Assembly (NCBI GenBank): GCA_016712525.1
Contig: JADJQX010000001.1
Span: 186,001 to 250,000, forward strand
DNA length: 64,000 nucleotides
Reading direction: 5' to 3'
From: Myxococcales bacterium
GTDB taxonomy: Bacteria; Myxococcota_A; Polyangia; Polyangiales; Polyangiaceae
Position numbers and translations under genes: made by a program. Position 1 is the stretch's first letter. Each line of letters opens with the position of its first letter. Shown here piece by piece: positions 17,042-26,667 of this stretch. A model generated the notes under the pieces. That model saw nothing but the letters and a program-made list of their open reading frames with translations. It ran no database searches and was not told the origin of the DNA.

Positions 17042-18576
17042 GGTTCCGCCATGCGCTCCTCGCGCTCCTCCTCACCGCGTGGGGCGCGCTCACCCTCGCC
17101 CGGCCAGCGCACGCGGCCATTCTCTCGGTCGTCCAGCCGGAGGTCGCGGAAGTGATCGCGGTGACTGCAGGCGATCAAACATGGATCGTCGCCGGAACCT
17201 CAGCCTACCGGGCCGCTGACACCGTCCGTGTCGTGCCGCTTCCCGAGGGCGCGGAGGACGTTCACCTGGTGCCCACGCGTTTCCCGGAGCTCGGGCCGAA
17301 GCTCTTTCAAGTCGAGCAGCCCCCGCTGTGTGACCCTCAATGGTCGTGCGAAGTCTCGCGCCCACCCGTGGAGCCGCCGGACCGTTCCCCGGCGAAGGTG
17401 CGCCCAGCCCCCAGCCCCTCGACGACCGCTCCACCGGCGTCGCCCCCCGGTCTCTGGGACGGTATCCCCAGCGTGCCGCTTCCGCCCCGACCGCCGAACG
17501 TCCTTCGTGTGGTCGAGCGGAGCGCCATCGAGTCGACGGTGAAGGAGCTCACCGCACGCATCGATTCCCACTACTACCGTGGCCCTGACGGAGGCGCGGA
17601 CATCGCCGCCCGCGCACCAAGCGTCTCGCGCTTCGCGGTCGTGCTCGGCAGCGACACGGTAGCCTTCCGCATACGTGGGCCGTTCGTCTGGCCCATCACG
17701 ACACACGCCCAAGGTGGCCCGAAGGAGGTTGTCGTGACGCTACTCACGCCTTCTCGTGGCACCACTCTCTTTCCGCGGGCGCTTCTTCGGGCGGAACCGC
17801 CGAGGCTCTATCTCGAGCCTGCCGCAAGGGAGGGTAGTCGCTACCTCAGCGCAACCGACCTCGCGGAGGTGCTCGCAGACCAGCTCGCGGCCGAAGGGAA
17901 GCCCGTTCACCTCGAGCGCGCCATGCCCATCGACGCGGACGAGCGGGAGGACCCGAACGCTACCTTGGTCACCGACTTCGGCCTCCGCGAGCTCCCACTC
18001 CGAGGAAACCCGCGTCACTTCAAGCTCTTTCGCTATCGTTTCCGTGGCATATCCGACATCGGATTTTCGTCTACCGCGGAGGCCGACCTCCCTCATCCTC
18101 GTGAGATCGCGTCGGCCTTCGTCTCCGTCGACGCTCACCTCGCCGAGCCTGGCGACCCACGTTGCCCGCGCAAGTTCGGCGCCTGTTACAGGCCACTTCG
18201 CCAGGCCACAGGCTGGCGCGTCAAGTACGGCGGCACCGTCACCTTCCCGAATCCTGACCCCACGAAGCCTCCGCCACGCATCGTCGAGGCGCCCTATAGC
18301 CTCGCCACCCCGGTGATGCGCGATCCCTCGCCGTTCCCCCCGCTCCCCACACCGGCCCCCGTCTCGTCCGCGCCTTCCGCGTCCGCCTCTCCGGCGCCCG
18401 GTCCCGCCGCGCCGAACAAAGCACCCGCCCCCGGCCCGATGCAGCCCGGCCCACGCGGCTGCGCGTGCGACACCGCGGCTCTGCCTACGACCGACGCCGC
18501 GACCGCGCTCGTAGGTATCGCGTTCGCTTTGATAGGGGCCGCCCGGCGCAGGCACTCCAAAGGGGAACTGCGATGA
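17038..18576 (+). CDS. Tandem paralogue 3: exported protein with MYXO-CTERM-like anchor (512 aa)
   Basis: Close sister of paralogue 1: signal peptide LLLTAWGALTLARPAHAAIL, first domain LSVVQPEVAEVIAVTAGDQT, and VVRSAIES-like and FRIRGPFVWPI blocks in the same order and spacing. The stretch coding RIVEAPYSLATPVMRDPSPF is nearly base-identical in paralogue 1 (near 15255) and here (near 18275), pointing to recent duplication or gene conversion. The C-terminal anchor GCACDTAALPTTDAATA plus helix plus RRRHS is the third copy. The start overlaps the upstream stop by 4 bases. The convergent regulator gene ends 60 bases downstream. Confidence 0.7.
   Translation: MRFRHALLALLLTAWGALTLARPAHAAILSVVQPEVAEVIAVTAGDQTWIVAGTSAYRAADTVRVVPLPEGAEDVHLVPTRFPELGPKLFQVEQPPLCDPQWSCEVSRPPVEPPDRSPAKVRPAPSPSTTAPPASPPGLWDGIPSVPLPPRPPNVLRVVERSAIESTVKELTARIDSHYYRGPDGGADIAARAPSVSRFAVVLGSDTVAFRIRGPFVWPITTHAQGGPKEVVVTLLTPSRGTTLFPRALLRAEPPRLYLEPAAREGSRYLSATDLAEVLADQLAAEGKPVHLERAMPIDADEREDPNATLVTDFGLRELPLRGNPRHFKLFRYRFRGISDIGFSSTAEADLPHPREIASAFVSVDAHLAEPGDPRCPRKFGACYRPLRQATGWRVKYGGTVTFPNPDPTKPPPRIVEAPYSLATPVMRDPSPFPPLPTPAPVSSAPSASASPAPGPAAPNKAPAPGPMQPGPRGCACDTAALPTTDAATALVGIAFALIGAARRRHSKGELR
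18438..18576 (+). repeat. Direct repeat copy 3 (139 bases, C-terminal anchor region)
   Basis: Third copy of the repeat described at 15404; it is closest to copy 1, with the same GCTTTGATAGGGGCCGCCCG core. Confidence 0.85.
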
Positions 18577-18636
18577 ACGCCCGTGCCCTCCGCTACGCGC
18601 TCGGTCCACTCGGCCGATAGGGCCCCGCGCCCGCCG

Positions 18637-19979
<1,343 letters not shown>

Positions 19980-19983
<4 letters not shown>

Positions 19984-21392
19984 GCCGTCTCCATGGTGCC
20001 TGCGAGCCGCATCACGAACTCGGCTCCACCGTCGGGGTGATTGTGCCCCGTGAGCGAGCCGCCGTGTTGCTCGGCGATGCGGCGCGCGACGGGCAGCCCG
20101 AGCCCCACCCCCCGCACCCGCGTGGTGATGAACGGCTCGAAGATTTGCGCCTCCGAGCCCGGCGCGAGCCCCTCGCCACGGTCACGCACGCGCACGACGA
20201 GATCGCCCGCCTCGGCCGCGAGCGTGAGCTCGACGCGGGCCGGCGCTTCGCTCGCTTGTAGGGCGTTTTGCACCAGGTTGTGCAGCGCGCGGGCCACGCG
20301 TGTCGCGTCGAGCCGAACGGTCTCGGGCGCGCGCGCGAGGTCGACCTCGAGCCGCTCACGGGGCAAATCCCGGAGGGCTCGCTCGACGAGCTCGGTCGGC
20401 GCGATCGCCTCCACGTCGACGGGCCCGTCGCGGACGAAGTCGAGCAGGCTCGTCGTAAGCTCTTCGATTCGCTCGGCCTCCGACACCACGCGCTCGGCCT
20501 TGGCCCGCTGCTTCGTGTCGTCGAGGTCCTCCGCCAGGAGCTGCGCATGGCCCTTGAGCGACGCGAGCGGGTTGCGGAGCTCGTGCGCCATGACCGACGA
20601 CATCGTGCCGAGCGCGACGAGGCGCTGCTCACGCGACGCCTGCGCCTCGACCTCGGCGAGCCGACGCGCGCTCCTCGAGAACGCGAGCGCAAACGCGACG
20701 AGCACGGCCCCGGCGACGCTGGCCGTCACGGCGATGCGCGTGAGCCCGCTCCGGAGACGCGCGAGCACCGGCGGCTCGATCTCGATCGCGAGCAGCGTGG
20801 GGAAGAACGGCGGCCGCTCGAGCCCGGGCGGCCTCGCGCCCTCGGGGTGAGCCGGATCGAAGGGCACCCGCGTGCCGTCCGGAAGGACGCGTGTACCGTC
20901 TGGAAGCATGCGAGATCCATCGGGAAATTGACGGGACCCGTCGGGCAGGTGGCGCACGCCGCGGGGCCTATGGCGCGGCATCATGGGCACGACGACGCGC
21001 GCGCGCTCGTCCGACAGAATGGGGGCGCCCGGGGTGCTCGGCCTCCCCGCGAGCCGAGCCTCTCCGACCTCGACGAGGGGCTTTCCGTCCCGCTCGAGGA
21101 TCGCCACGTAGCGGAGCCCCTTCGCGGCGTGCTCGGACAGCTCGTGCCCGAGCTCGTTCGCCGTGGGTGGAGCCTGCGATTCGGCGAGATCGGCCAAGAC
21201 GAGGCCCACGAGCGAGTCGGCCTCGCCGCGCACGACCACGTCCGAGGCCTCGGTGAGGGTGCGGTGCGCGACGAACACCGTCGCCACGAGCGCGAGCGCC
21301 GCGAGGAGCGCCATCGGCAAGCTGCCGCGCGCCGTCCACGAGGCCGGCTGCGAAGCTCCACGCATCTTGGCGACCGGTTTCGACGGGCTCAT
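19980..21392 (-). CDS. ZraS-like sensor histidine kinase (470 aa)
   Basis: One transmembrane helix at about 24-43 and another at about 218-238 enclose a periplasmic sensor of about 170 residues. The kinase core has the H-box VMAHELRNPLASLKGHA with H270, N-box HNLVQNALQAS, G1 VRDRGEGLAPG and G2 GVGLGLPVARRIAEQHGG. The sensor holds a tandem hexapeptide run, (L/F)PDG(S/T)R four times at residues 149-176. The start is uncertain: ATG 21392 has GAGG upstream, but the sigma-54 promoter candidate at 21407-21422 would begin transcription near 21396, which would favour ATG 21365 (MRGASQPAS). It likely senses envelope or metal stress and phosphorylates the coupled regulator. Confidence 0.88.
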
Positions 21393-21406
21393 GCGGCGCC
21401 TCGCAT

Positions 21407-21422
21407 CGCAAGACGCGTACCA
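21407..21422 (-). promoter_or_regulatory. Sigma-54 promoter candidate for the kinase-regulator operon
   Basis: On the minus strand TGGTACG, four bases, TTGCG. GG and GC are 12 bases apart; the -12 box has TTGC and the -24 box differs by one base from TGGCACG. The predicted start near 21396 is very close to the ATG at 21392. Confidence 0.5.
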
Positions 21423-21493
21423 CGCCTTTGGCCTACGGAGCCCGCGCAACATCGAAGGGCCGACCCCCTCGGCCCGCACGACGACTGCAGAAT

Positions 21494-21507
21494 CCGCACT
21501 CGTGCGG
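21494..21507. promoter_or_regulatory. Palindrome between divergent sigma-54 promoters, candidate enhancer site
   Basis: CCGCAC, TC, GTGCGG is a perfect 6-bp inverted repeat. It lies 57 bases upstream of the plus-strand -24 box and 72 bases upstream of the minus-strand one, a suitable place for a regulator that activates both. Confidence 0.45.
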
Positions 21508-21562
21508 TGCGGACCTCGCACCCCACGCCGCACAGCGGGCCGAAATTCCCGGGAGATCCGCG

Positions 21563-21578
21563 TGGCACGGCCGCTGCA
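21563..21578 (+). promoter_or_regulatory. Sigma-54 promoter of the Spy/ZraP-like gene
   Basis: TGGCACG, four bases, CTGCA. The -24 box is perfect, GG to GC spacing is 12, and the -12 box is one base from TTGCA. The predicted start near 21589 leaves a leader of about 98 bases to the ATG at 21687. Confidence 0.6.
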
Positions 21579-21686
21579 TAAAGCTCATTCGGCTCGGCGC
21601 GGTACACCGGCGAGCCCTTGGCCCCGACACACCGGGCCCACTTCCTCCGCTTCGAATGCGTCGCGAATCCCAAGGAGCCCCTCGAA

Positions 21687-22673
21687 ATGAAATCGTTCCG
21701 TATCTCGACCTCCCTCTCGATCTTCGGCCTCCTCGTGACCATGGCGGGTTGCAGCGCCAACACGGCCCCCGCCTCGGGTGAGCCCGCCACGGCGAGCCAG
21801 GCGCAGGCCGCGAACGCCGACAAGGCGCGACCGATGCACCACGGGTTCTTCGGCCCCGAGCACCTGCTCGTCGTCGCGCTCCACGAGGACATCGGCCTCT
21901 CCGACGCGCAGAAGACCACCATCCGCACCGCGCTCGACGGCGCTCGCCCCGCGCCTCCTTCGGGCATGGAAGAGAAGATGAAGGCCCACTCGGCCAAGCT
22001 CGCCGCCGCGGTCCGCGCGGGCAAGATCGACGTCGCCACGCTCGCGGCCGACGGCCCCGGGCAGCCCGATCAAGCGGCCATGACCGCGCACCTCGAGGCC
22101 GCCAAGAAGGCCCTCACCACGCTCCACGCCACGCTCACCCCCGAGCAGCGTCAGAAGCTCGTCGCCGCGGTCGAGAGCCACAAGGGCCCCGGCGGGCACG
22201 GCGGACCGTTCGGCCATCACGGCGGTCACCACGGCGGCCCGCCCCCCGAGGGCCGCGACGGCGAAGGCCACGGACCTCGCCCCGAGGGCATGCACGGCGC
22301 CTTCGGCCTGCTCCAAGATCTCGATCTGACGGACGCTCAGAAGGAGCAGATCCGCACGAAGCTCCAGGCGAACCGGCCCGCGCCGCCCTCCGAGACCGAC
22401 CGTGAGGCGATGAAGACCAAGTTCGAGGCGATGCGCGCCGAGCACAAGGCCCGCCTCGAGTCGTTCACCAAGGACACCTTCGACGCCAACGCCTTCCTCG
22501 CGAAGCCCGCGAACGCGCCCGAGCCCGGCAAGGGCATGAAGGGCATGCACGAGCACATGCTGAACGAGCTCGCGGCCATCACCGAGGTGCTCACCCCCGC
22601 GCAGCGCGAGAAGCTCGCCGCGAGGATCGAGAAGGGGCCCGAGCACAAAGGTCCGCCCCCCGGCGCGCGCTGA
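21687..22673 (+). CDS. Spy/CpxP/ZraP-like periplasmic lipoprotein with duplicated LTxxQ domain (328 aa)
   Basis: ATG at 21687 with AAGGAG 9 bases upstream. Lipobox LVTMAGC at residue 22. Two halves each carry LTxxQ-type motifs (LSDAQKTTI and LTPEQRQKL, then LTDAQKEQI and LTPAQREKL), so the chaperone-like helical domain is duplicated. Between the halves is a Gly/His/Pro-rich linker (GPFGHHGGHHGGPPPEG), a likely metal-binding stretch like the His clusters of ZraP. Family members bind misfolded proteins and, in ZraP, zinc, and they dampen the partner two-component system. It is divergent from the kinase-regulator operon and preceded by a sigma-54 promoter. Confidence 0.82.
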   Translation: MKSFRISTSLSIFGLLVTMAGCSANTAPASGEPATASQAQAANADKARPMHHGFFGPEHLLVVALHEDIGLSDAQKTTIRTALDGARPAPPSGMEEKMKAHSAKLAAAVRAGKIDVATLAADGPGQPDQAAMTAHLEAAKKALTTLHATLTPEQRQKLVAAVESHKGPGGHGGPFGHHGGHHGGPPPEGRDGEGHGPRPEGMHGAFGLLQDLDLTDAQKEQIRTKLQANRPAPPSETDREAMKTKFEAMRAEHKARLESFTKDTFDANAFLAKPANAPEPGKGMKGMHEHMLNELAAITEVLTPAQREKLAARIEKGPEHKGPPPGAR

Positions 22674-22755
22674 GCGCGAGCGGCTGCCGCGAGCGCCTTG
22701 GGTAGGAAAGAGGTCGACGACCGTCGTCGGCCTCCGAAGGGGCCGAGACACACAC

Positions 22756-22795
22756 GACGAGGCAGAAGCTCGGGCTCCTGCCTCGTCTTCTTTTG
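22756..22795 (+). terminator. Intrinsic terminator after the Spy/ZraP-like gene
   Basis: GACGAGGCAG pairs perfectly with CTGCCTCGTC (10 bp) across a 12-base loop and is followed by TTCTTTTG. It is the clearest rho-independent terminator in the window. Confidence 0.85.
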
Positions 22796-22819
22796 TCGGT
22801 CAATCCGGCGTGGCGAGCC

Positions 22820-23218
22820 TCACGCGACGGCGGTCATTCGGCCGATCGCCGCGCGGAGGGCCGGCAGATCGCCCTGCATCTCGGAGCGGAGGTTCGCGAC
22901 CCGTGTCTCGACGGGAGACCCTCGGGACAGATCTTGGAGGACCACCGCGTAGAGGTCCTCGTCGGCGTCGAGGGCGGCGACGAGGAGCGCGCGTCGCATG
23001 TCGTGCGCCACGAAGGGGCGAGCTCGCTCGGGCTCGGCCGAGGCCAAGAGCTTCGTGCCCGCGTCGAGGAGCGCGAGCTCTTTCTCGGTGATAGGGAGCC
23101 GCGCGGCCCAGAAAGGGTCCCCCGTGGGCCCGAAGAGAAACATTTGCCGGTAGGCGAACCGCGAGAGCACACGCTGCAAAATCGCGTCGACGATGGCGCG
23201 CGGGTCGGAGTCGTTCAT
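22820..23218 (-). CDS. Hypothetical protein (132 aa)
   Basis: Soluble, no signal peptide. It starts MNDSDPRAIVDAILQRVLSR and has alternating helix and strand segments (FAYRQMFLFGPTGDPFW, RALLVAALDADEDLYAVVLQ). The order helix, two strands, helix, strands is faintly like Roadblock/LC7 proteins, but the resemblance is too weak to name it. ATG at 23218. It stands alone between the terminator at 22756 and the TetR gene. Codon use and GC are like the neighbours. Confidence 0.6.
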   Translation of the reverse strand: MNDSDPRAIVDAILQRVLSRFAYRQMFLFGPTGDPFWAARLPITEKELALLDAGTKLLASAEPERARPFVAHDMRRALLVAALDADEDLYAVVLQDLSRGSPVETRVANLRSEMQGDLPALRAAIGRMTAVA

Positions 23219-23342
23219 CGTCGGAGCCTAGCCCTTGCCGAGCCATCGCCCCGTCACACTTCACCCCGAGCCGCCGATTGTCCCGAAGGGCCCCTATTCC
23301 TCGAGGTTCTTCGGGGTCTGCGCGTGTGGCCGGTGAGCGGCG

Positions 23343-24101
23343 TCAGCGCCTCTGGCGACTTATCGCCTTCGAAAGCATGTCGGTGACCTCGCGCGCCATG
23401 GCGACGAGCCCCTCTTCCGTGCCTCCTGCCATCGAGCGCACGGGCCCCTCGCCCTCGAGCCACAGGAGCGCGAGCCCGTGCACGGACGTCCACGCGACGA
23501 GGACCGCGCGGCGCACCTCGTCCTCGGTCGCGCCGGGCCCGACGGCGGCCGTCGCCAAGTCGACGAGGGTCGTGTACGCCCGCAGGGACTCGGCGAGGCA
23601 CTCGTCGCTCGGTGTCTCGGAGGGCGCCTTTCCGAACATGACCCGCACGTGCGCGGGGTGGGTCACGGCGAACCGCACGTACGCCATGCCGGAGGCGGCG
23701 AGCCGCTCGGTGGGGCTCGCGTCGAGCGCCTTCGCCGCGAGCATCGCGTCCGCGAGGCCACGGAACCCCTCGGCCGCGATGGCGTCGAGGAGCGCTCCCT
23801 TATCGGCGAAGTGATGCGAGGGAGCCCCGTGCGAGACCCCGAGCCGACGCGCAAGGTCTCGGAGCGAGAAGTCGGCGCGGCCGTCGACCGTGAGCATCGC
23901 GACGGCCTGATCGAGCAGCGCACGGCGGAGATCGCCGTGATGGTACTCGTCCCGCTTCTTGGCGCGCGGCGCCCCGCGCGAGGCCGTACGGGGAGGCCTC
24001 GAGGAGACCCTCTTCGTCGAGCTCGTGGGGCGCGCGCCTTTGGTCGATGCCACGACCTCATGCTTATCGCGCCCCGATTCCTGCGGCAACGACGTGCCCA
24101 T
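23343..24101 (-). CDS. TetR/AcrR-family transcriptional regulator (252 aa)
   Basis: A basic, disordered N-terminus of about 50 residues is followed by the TetR HTH (HHGDLRRALLDQAVAML, then FSLRDLARRLGVSHGAPSHH and FADKGALLDAI). The ligand-binding half contains RLAASGMAYVRFAVTHPAHV and the WTSVHGLALLWLEGEGP segment of the TetR_C WHG-type group. If the ATG at 24101 is used, the first operator-like repeat (24100-24116) covers the start codon; a later GTG at 24053 is possible. It is divergent from the TPR lipoprotein gene and likely represses it, itself, or both. Confidence 0.85.
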   Translation of the reverse strand: MGTSLPQESGRDKHEVVASTKGARPTSSTKRVSSRPPRTASRGAPRAKKRDEYHHGDLRRALLDQAVAMLTVDGRADFSLRDLARRLGVSHGAPSHHFADKGALLDAIAAEGFRGLADAMLAAKALDASPTERLAASGMAYVRFAVTHPAHVRVMFGKAPSETPSDECLAESLRAYTTLVDLATAAVGPGATEDEVRRAVLVAWTSVHGLALLWLEGEGPVRSMAGGTEEGLVAMAREVTDMLSKAISRQRR

Positions 24102-24171
24102 CTAGACAATGACAAAATTGATCTAGACACTGACCAATATGGAGCTACACGTCCATCTAGACACTGACCAA
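24100..24171. promoter_or_regulatory. Three direct repeats, probable TetR operators
   Basis: ATCTAGACAATGACAAA at 24100-24116, ATCTAGACACTGACCAA at 24121-24137 and the same again at 24155-24171. Spacings are 21 and 34 bases, roughly two and three helical turns. The 81-base region is much AT-richer than the genome around it and separates two divergent genes. Confidence 0.6.
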
Positions 24172-24182
24172 CGAGAGGTTCC

Positions 24183-25178
24183 ATGCCCCCCAAGTCGCTC
24201 CGCATCGCGCAGGTTCGCCTCGCACCCGTCCTCGCCGTCCTCGCCGCCGCCGCCGCGGCCTTCACTCAGGGAGGGTGCGCGAGCATCGCCGTGGCCGTAG
24301 CCCCTGAGAAGAAGGCCGAGGTCGACGATACCCCCGAGTTTCACGCCGCCGAGTCGGCGTTCTGGGGCGCGCTCCACGGAGGCGACTACTCCCGAATCGG
24401 AGACACCCTCGAGCTCTACCAACGGGCCTACCTGAAGAACCCGAACGCGCCCATGACGGCCGCGCGCATCGGCTGGCTCCACACCTGGCGCATCGCCGAG
24501 CGCAGCCGCAACCCCGCGGCCCCCGCGACCATCACCGACGACATCGTGCTCGCGCGAAAGTACTTCGGCGAGGCCTCCCACCTCGCGCCGAACGAGTCGC
24601 GGTTCAAGGGCTTCTTCGCGAGCGTCACCATGGCCGAGGGAGCCATTCACAAGGACGAGGCCACCATTCGGCGCGGGTATTTCATGATGAACGACGCGGT
24701 CGACGCGTGGCCCGAGTTCAACTACTTCACCGCGGGCATCAGCGTGGCGAACCTCCCGGCGAGCGACCCGCTCTTCGACGAGGGCCTCGAGCGCCAGTGG
24801 AAGAACCTCGACGTGTGCGTCGACGGCTCCATGGACCGCGGGGGCTCGTTCGCGAAGTTCATGCCGCTCGAGACCCGCGAGGGGAAAAACCGCGCCTGCT
24901 GGGACTCGTGGGCCGCCCCGCACAACCTGTCGGGCTTCTTCCTCCACATGGGCGACATGCTCGTCAAAAAGGGCGACGTAGCCAAAGCCAAGATCGTCTA
25001 CGCGAACGCGAAGCTCCCGAAGAGCTACGACGCGTGGAAGTACAAAGACGTGCTCGACGACCGCATCGCGCACGCGGCCGAGTACGTCGAGCCCTTCCGC
25101 AGGGCCGAGGGAAAACCCGGCGAAAAGGCCCCGTTCTGGCGGTCCGACTTCGCCTGCACCGGTTGCCACGCGCAGTAA
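24183..25178 (+). CDS. TPR-type lipoprotein ending in a CxxCH heme motif (331 aa)
   Basis: ATG at 24183 with GAGAGG upstream. Signal peptide with lipobox-like FTQGGC near residue 32. The body is helical: FHAAESAFWGALHGGDYSRI, LELYQRAYLKNPNAPMTAAR and VLARKYFGEASHLAPNESRF look like tetratricopeptide pairs, and a later pair is MGDMLVKKGDVAKAKIVYAN. The last residues are CTGCHAQ (C325, C328, H329), a single c-type heme attachment motif right at the C-terminus, where it is unusual. It could be a heme-bearing electron-transfer lipoprotein, or the CxxCH may bind a metal or be fortuitous. It is divergent from a TetR gene that probably controls it. Confidence 0.7.
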   Translation: MPPKSLRIAQVRLAPVLAVLAAAAAAFTQGGCASIAVAVAPEKKAEVDDTPEFHAAESAFWGALHGGDYSRIGDTLELYQRAYLKNPNAPMTAARIGWLHTWRIAERSRNPAAPATITDDIVLARKYFGEASHLAPNESRFKGFFASVTMAEGAIHKDEATIRRGYFMMNDAVDAWPEFNYFTAGISVANLPASDPLFDEGLERQWKNLDVCVDGSMDRGGSFAKFMPLETREGKNRACWDSWAAPHNLSGFFLHMGDMLVKKGDVAKAKIVYANAKLPKSYDAWKYKDVLDDRIAHAAEYVEPFRRAEGKPGEKAPFWRSDFACTGCHAQ

Positions 25179-25235
25179 GAGGAGCCCCGGAGCGACGAGC
25201 CACGCCGCTGCTCCGATGGCGAGCGAGGGGCGCGT

Positions 25236-26099
25236 TTACGCCTTCGTGGCGACGAGGGCGTGGCACGAGGCGTCGAGGACGAACGGGCGACCCAGGCCAC
25301 CCGCTCGTGTCTCGAAGCTCGCGACGACCGAGTCGCGCACGGAGGAGAGCTCGCTCGGCGTGCACGCCGCGAGGAGCGCGCCCATCACCGGGTTGTCGAG
25401 CATGGCCTCCCACGTCGCGACGGGGCTCGGGAGCACGATGCTCGCGCGGAGCACGTGCACCTCGACGTCGACGAAATCTCCCGACGCCGACACCTCGCGA
25501 ACGAGCGCCTCGGGCTCGGCGATGTCGATCCAGCTCCGCGCGGGCTGAGCGCGGAGGCGCTCCGGGAGCGCGGCCATGACCGGGGCCATCTGCGCGGAAA
25601 GCATGGGGTTTTCGACAGGCCCACGCCACACGGTGGTGCCGAGCACGCCCCCCTTCCGAAGCACACGAGCCGCCTCACGCCAGCCGGCCACCCGGTCGGC
25701 GAAGAGGAAGATGCCGAACGACGAGAACACCGCGTCGAACGAGCCATCGGGGAACCCGAGCGCTTGGCCGTCGTGCACCTCCGCGTGGAAGAGCGCGGTA
25801 TCCCCCGATGCGGCCGCCGCCCGGCGCGCAGCCTCGACCATGCCTTGAGAGAAGTCGGTCGCGACGACACGACCTCGCCTGCCTTCGGCTCCCGCAGCGA
25901 GAGCCTCTGCGCGCGCACGACGGAGCGCGTGGACGGCTACGGCGCCCGGGCCACACGCGACGTCGAGCACGTGGGAAAACGGGCGGATCCGAGGCTCGGC
26001 GATCCGAACCATCGCCTCGCCGAGGAACCCGGTGAGCGGCGCGAAGAGGCGCGAGTACGTGTCGACGTGGTGATCCCAGCGCGCGGCGGCGTCATCCAT
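25236..26099 (-). CDS. Class I SAM-dependent methyltransferase (287 aa)
   Basis: Rossmann methyltransferase of the UbiE/methyltransf_11 type. Motif I is VLDVACGPGAVAVHALRRA, motif II is the acidic end of RVVATDFSQGM, and FPDGSFDAVFSSFGIFLF is the post-II signature. The C-terminal half (about 150-287) is a helical cap without known motif. No signal peptide. The substrate cannot be told from sequence. ATG at 26099. It is followed by a separate Cys-rich lipoprotein upstream on the same strand. Confidence 0.8.
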   Translation of the reverse strand: MDDAAARWDHHVDTYSRLFAPLTGFLGEAMVRIAEPRIRPFSHVLDVACGPGAVAVHALRRARAEALAAGAEGRRGRVVATDFSQGMVEAARRAAAASGDTALFHAEVHDGQALGFPDGSFDAVFSSFGIFLFADRVAGWREAARVLRKGGVLGTTVWRGPVENPMLSAQMAPVMAALPERLRAQPARSWIDIAEPEALVREVSASGDFVDVEVHVLRASIVLPSPVATWEAMLDNPVMGALLAACTPSELSSVRDSVVASFETRAGGLGRPFVLDASCHALVATKA

Positions 26100-26139
26100 G
26101 GTCGGCGAGCCTACCTTGGCGCTGCCTCCAGGCGAAGGC

Positions 26140-26598
26140 TCAGTCGCGGCCGGCGTCTTTCGGGCAGGGGGCGCCGCCGGTGTCGTTGCCGGGGTCGACC
26201 GGGAAGGGCTCGGTGCGCGTCTGGCGTTCGACGCCGTCGCAGCCGCAGATGGGCGGGAACGCGAGCCCGGAGTCGGGGCAGCGGGCCCACGGGAGGCATT
26301 TTCCCTTCGGATCGGCGCAGCCGGCCGCGTAGATGCAGTCGAGCTCGGCGGGGCACGGGGCCTTCGGGCTGCACTCGTGGTTCAACGACGGAGACGCCAT
26401 CGCGCACATGCAGCGATCGCCCCAGCACGAGCCCGTCGGCCTCGGCCGGCGAGGCGTCCCCGGCGGATCACCACCCGCGTCATCGCCCCCATCAGCGGCG
26501 TCGTTCGCCGTGGTGCAGCCATCGAGCGCGGCCGCGCCCACCACGGAGGAGAGAGGAACCGCGAGCATCACCAGCCAAGAAGAAAAGGATAGTCTCAT
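26140..26598 (-). CDS. Small cysteine-rich lipoprotein (152 aa)
   Basis: Signal peptide MRLSFSSWLVMLAVPLSS with a lipobox-type AALDGC at about residue 28. After an acidic linker the chain has 12 or more cysteines, including CPAELDCIYAAGC and ICGCDGVERQT; the last resembles the ICGCDGxTY core of Kazal-type inhibitors without the rest of that fold. Probably a disulphide-rich surface lipoprotein. Function unknown. Confidence 0.65.
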   Translation of the reverse strand: MRLSFSSWLVMLAVPLSSVVGAAALDGCTTANDAADGGDDAGGDPPGTPRRPRPTGSCWGDRCMCAMASPSLNHECSPKAPCPAELDCIYAAGCADPKGKCLPWARCPDSGLAFPPICGCDGVERQTRTEPFPVDPGNDTGGAPCPKDAGRD

Positions 26599-26637
26599 GA
26601 CTTACAGATACCACCGAGCTCTGCGCAGTCGACGTCG

Positions 26638-26664
26638 AAAAAAAAACTCTAACGCGCGACGCGA
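26638..26664 (-). terminator. Possible terminator after queE
   Basis: On the minus strand a weak GC hairpin (CGCG, TCG, CGCG), six bases and then nine T residues follow the queE stop. The T-run is striking for this GC-rich sequence, but the stem is short. Confidence 0.4.
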
Positions 26665-26667
26665 GGC

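Noticed and set aside
21618..21686. Upstream in-frame ATG for the Spy/ZraP-like gene
   Set aside because: The extension would bury the signal peptide, and AAGGAG is placed for ATG 21687.
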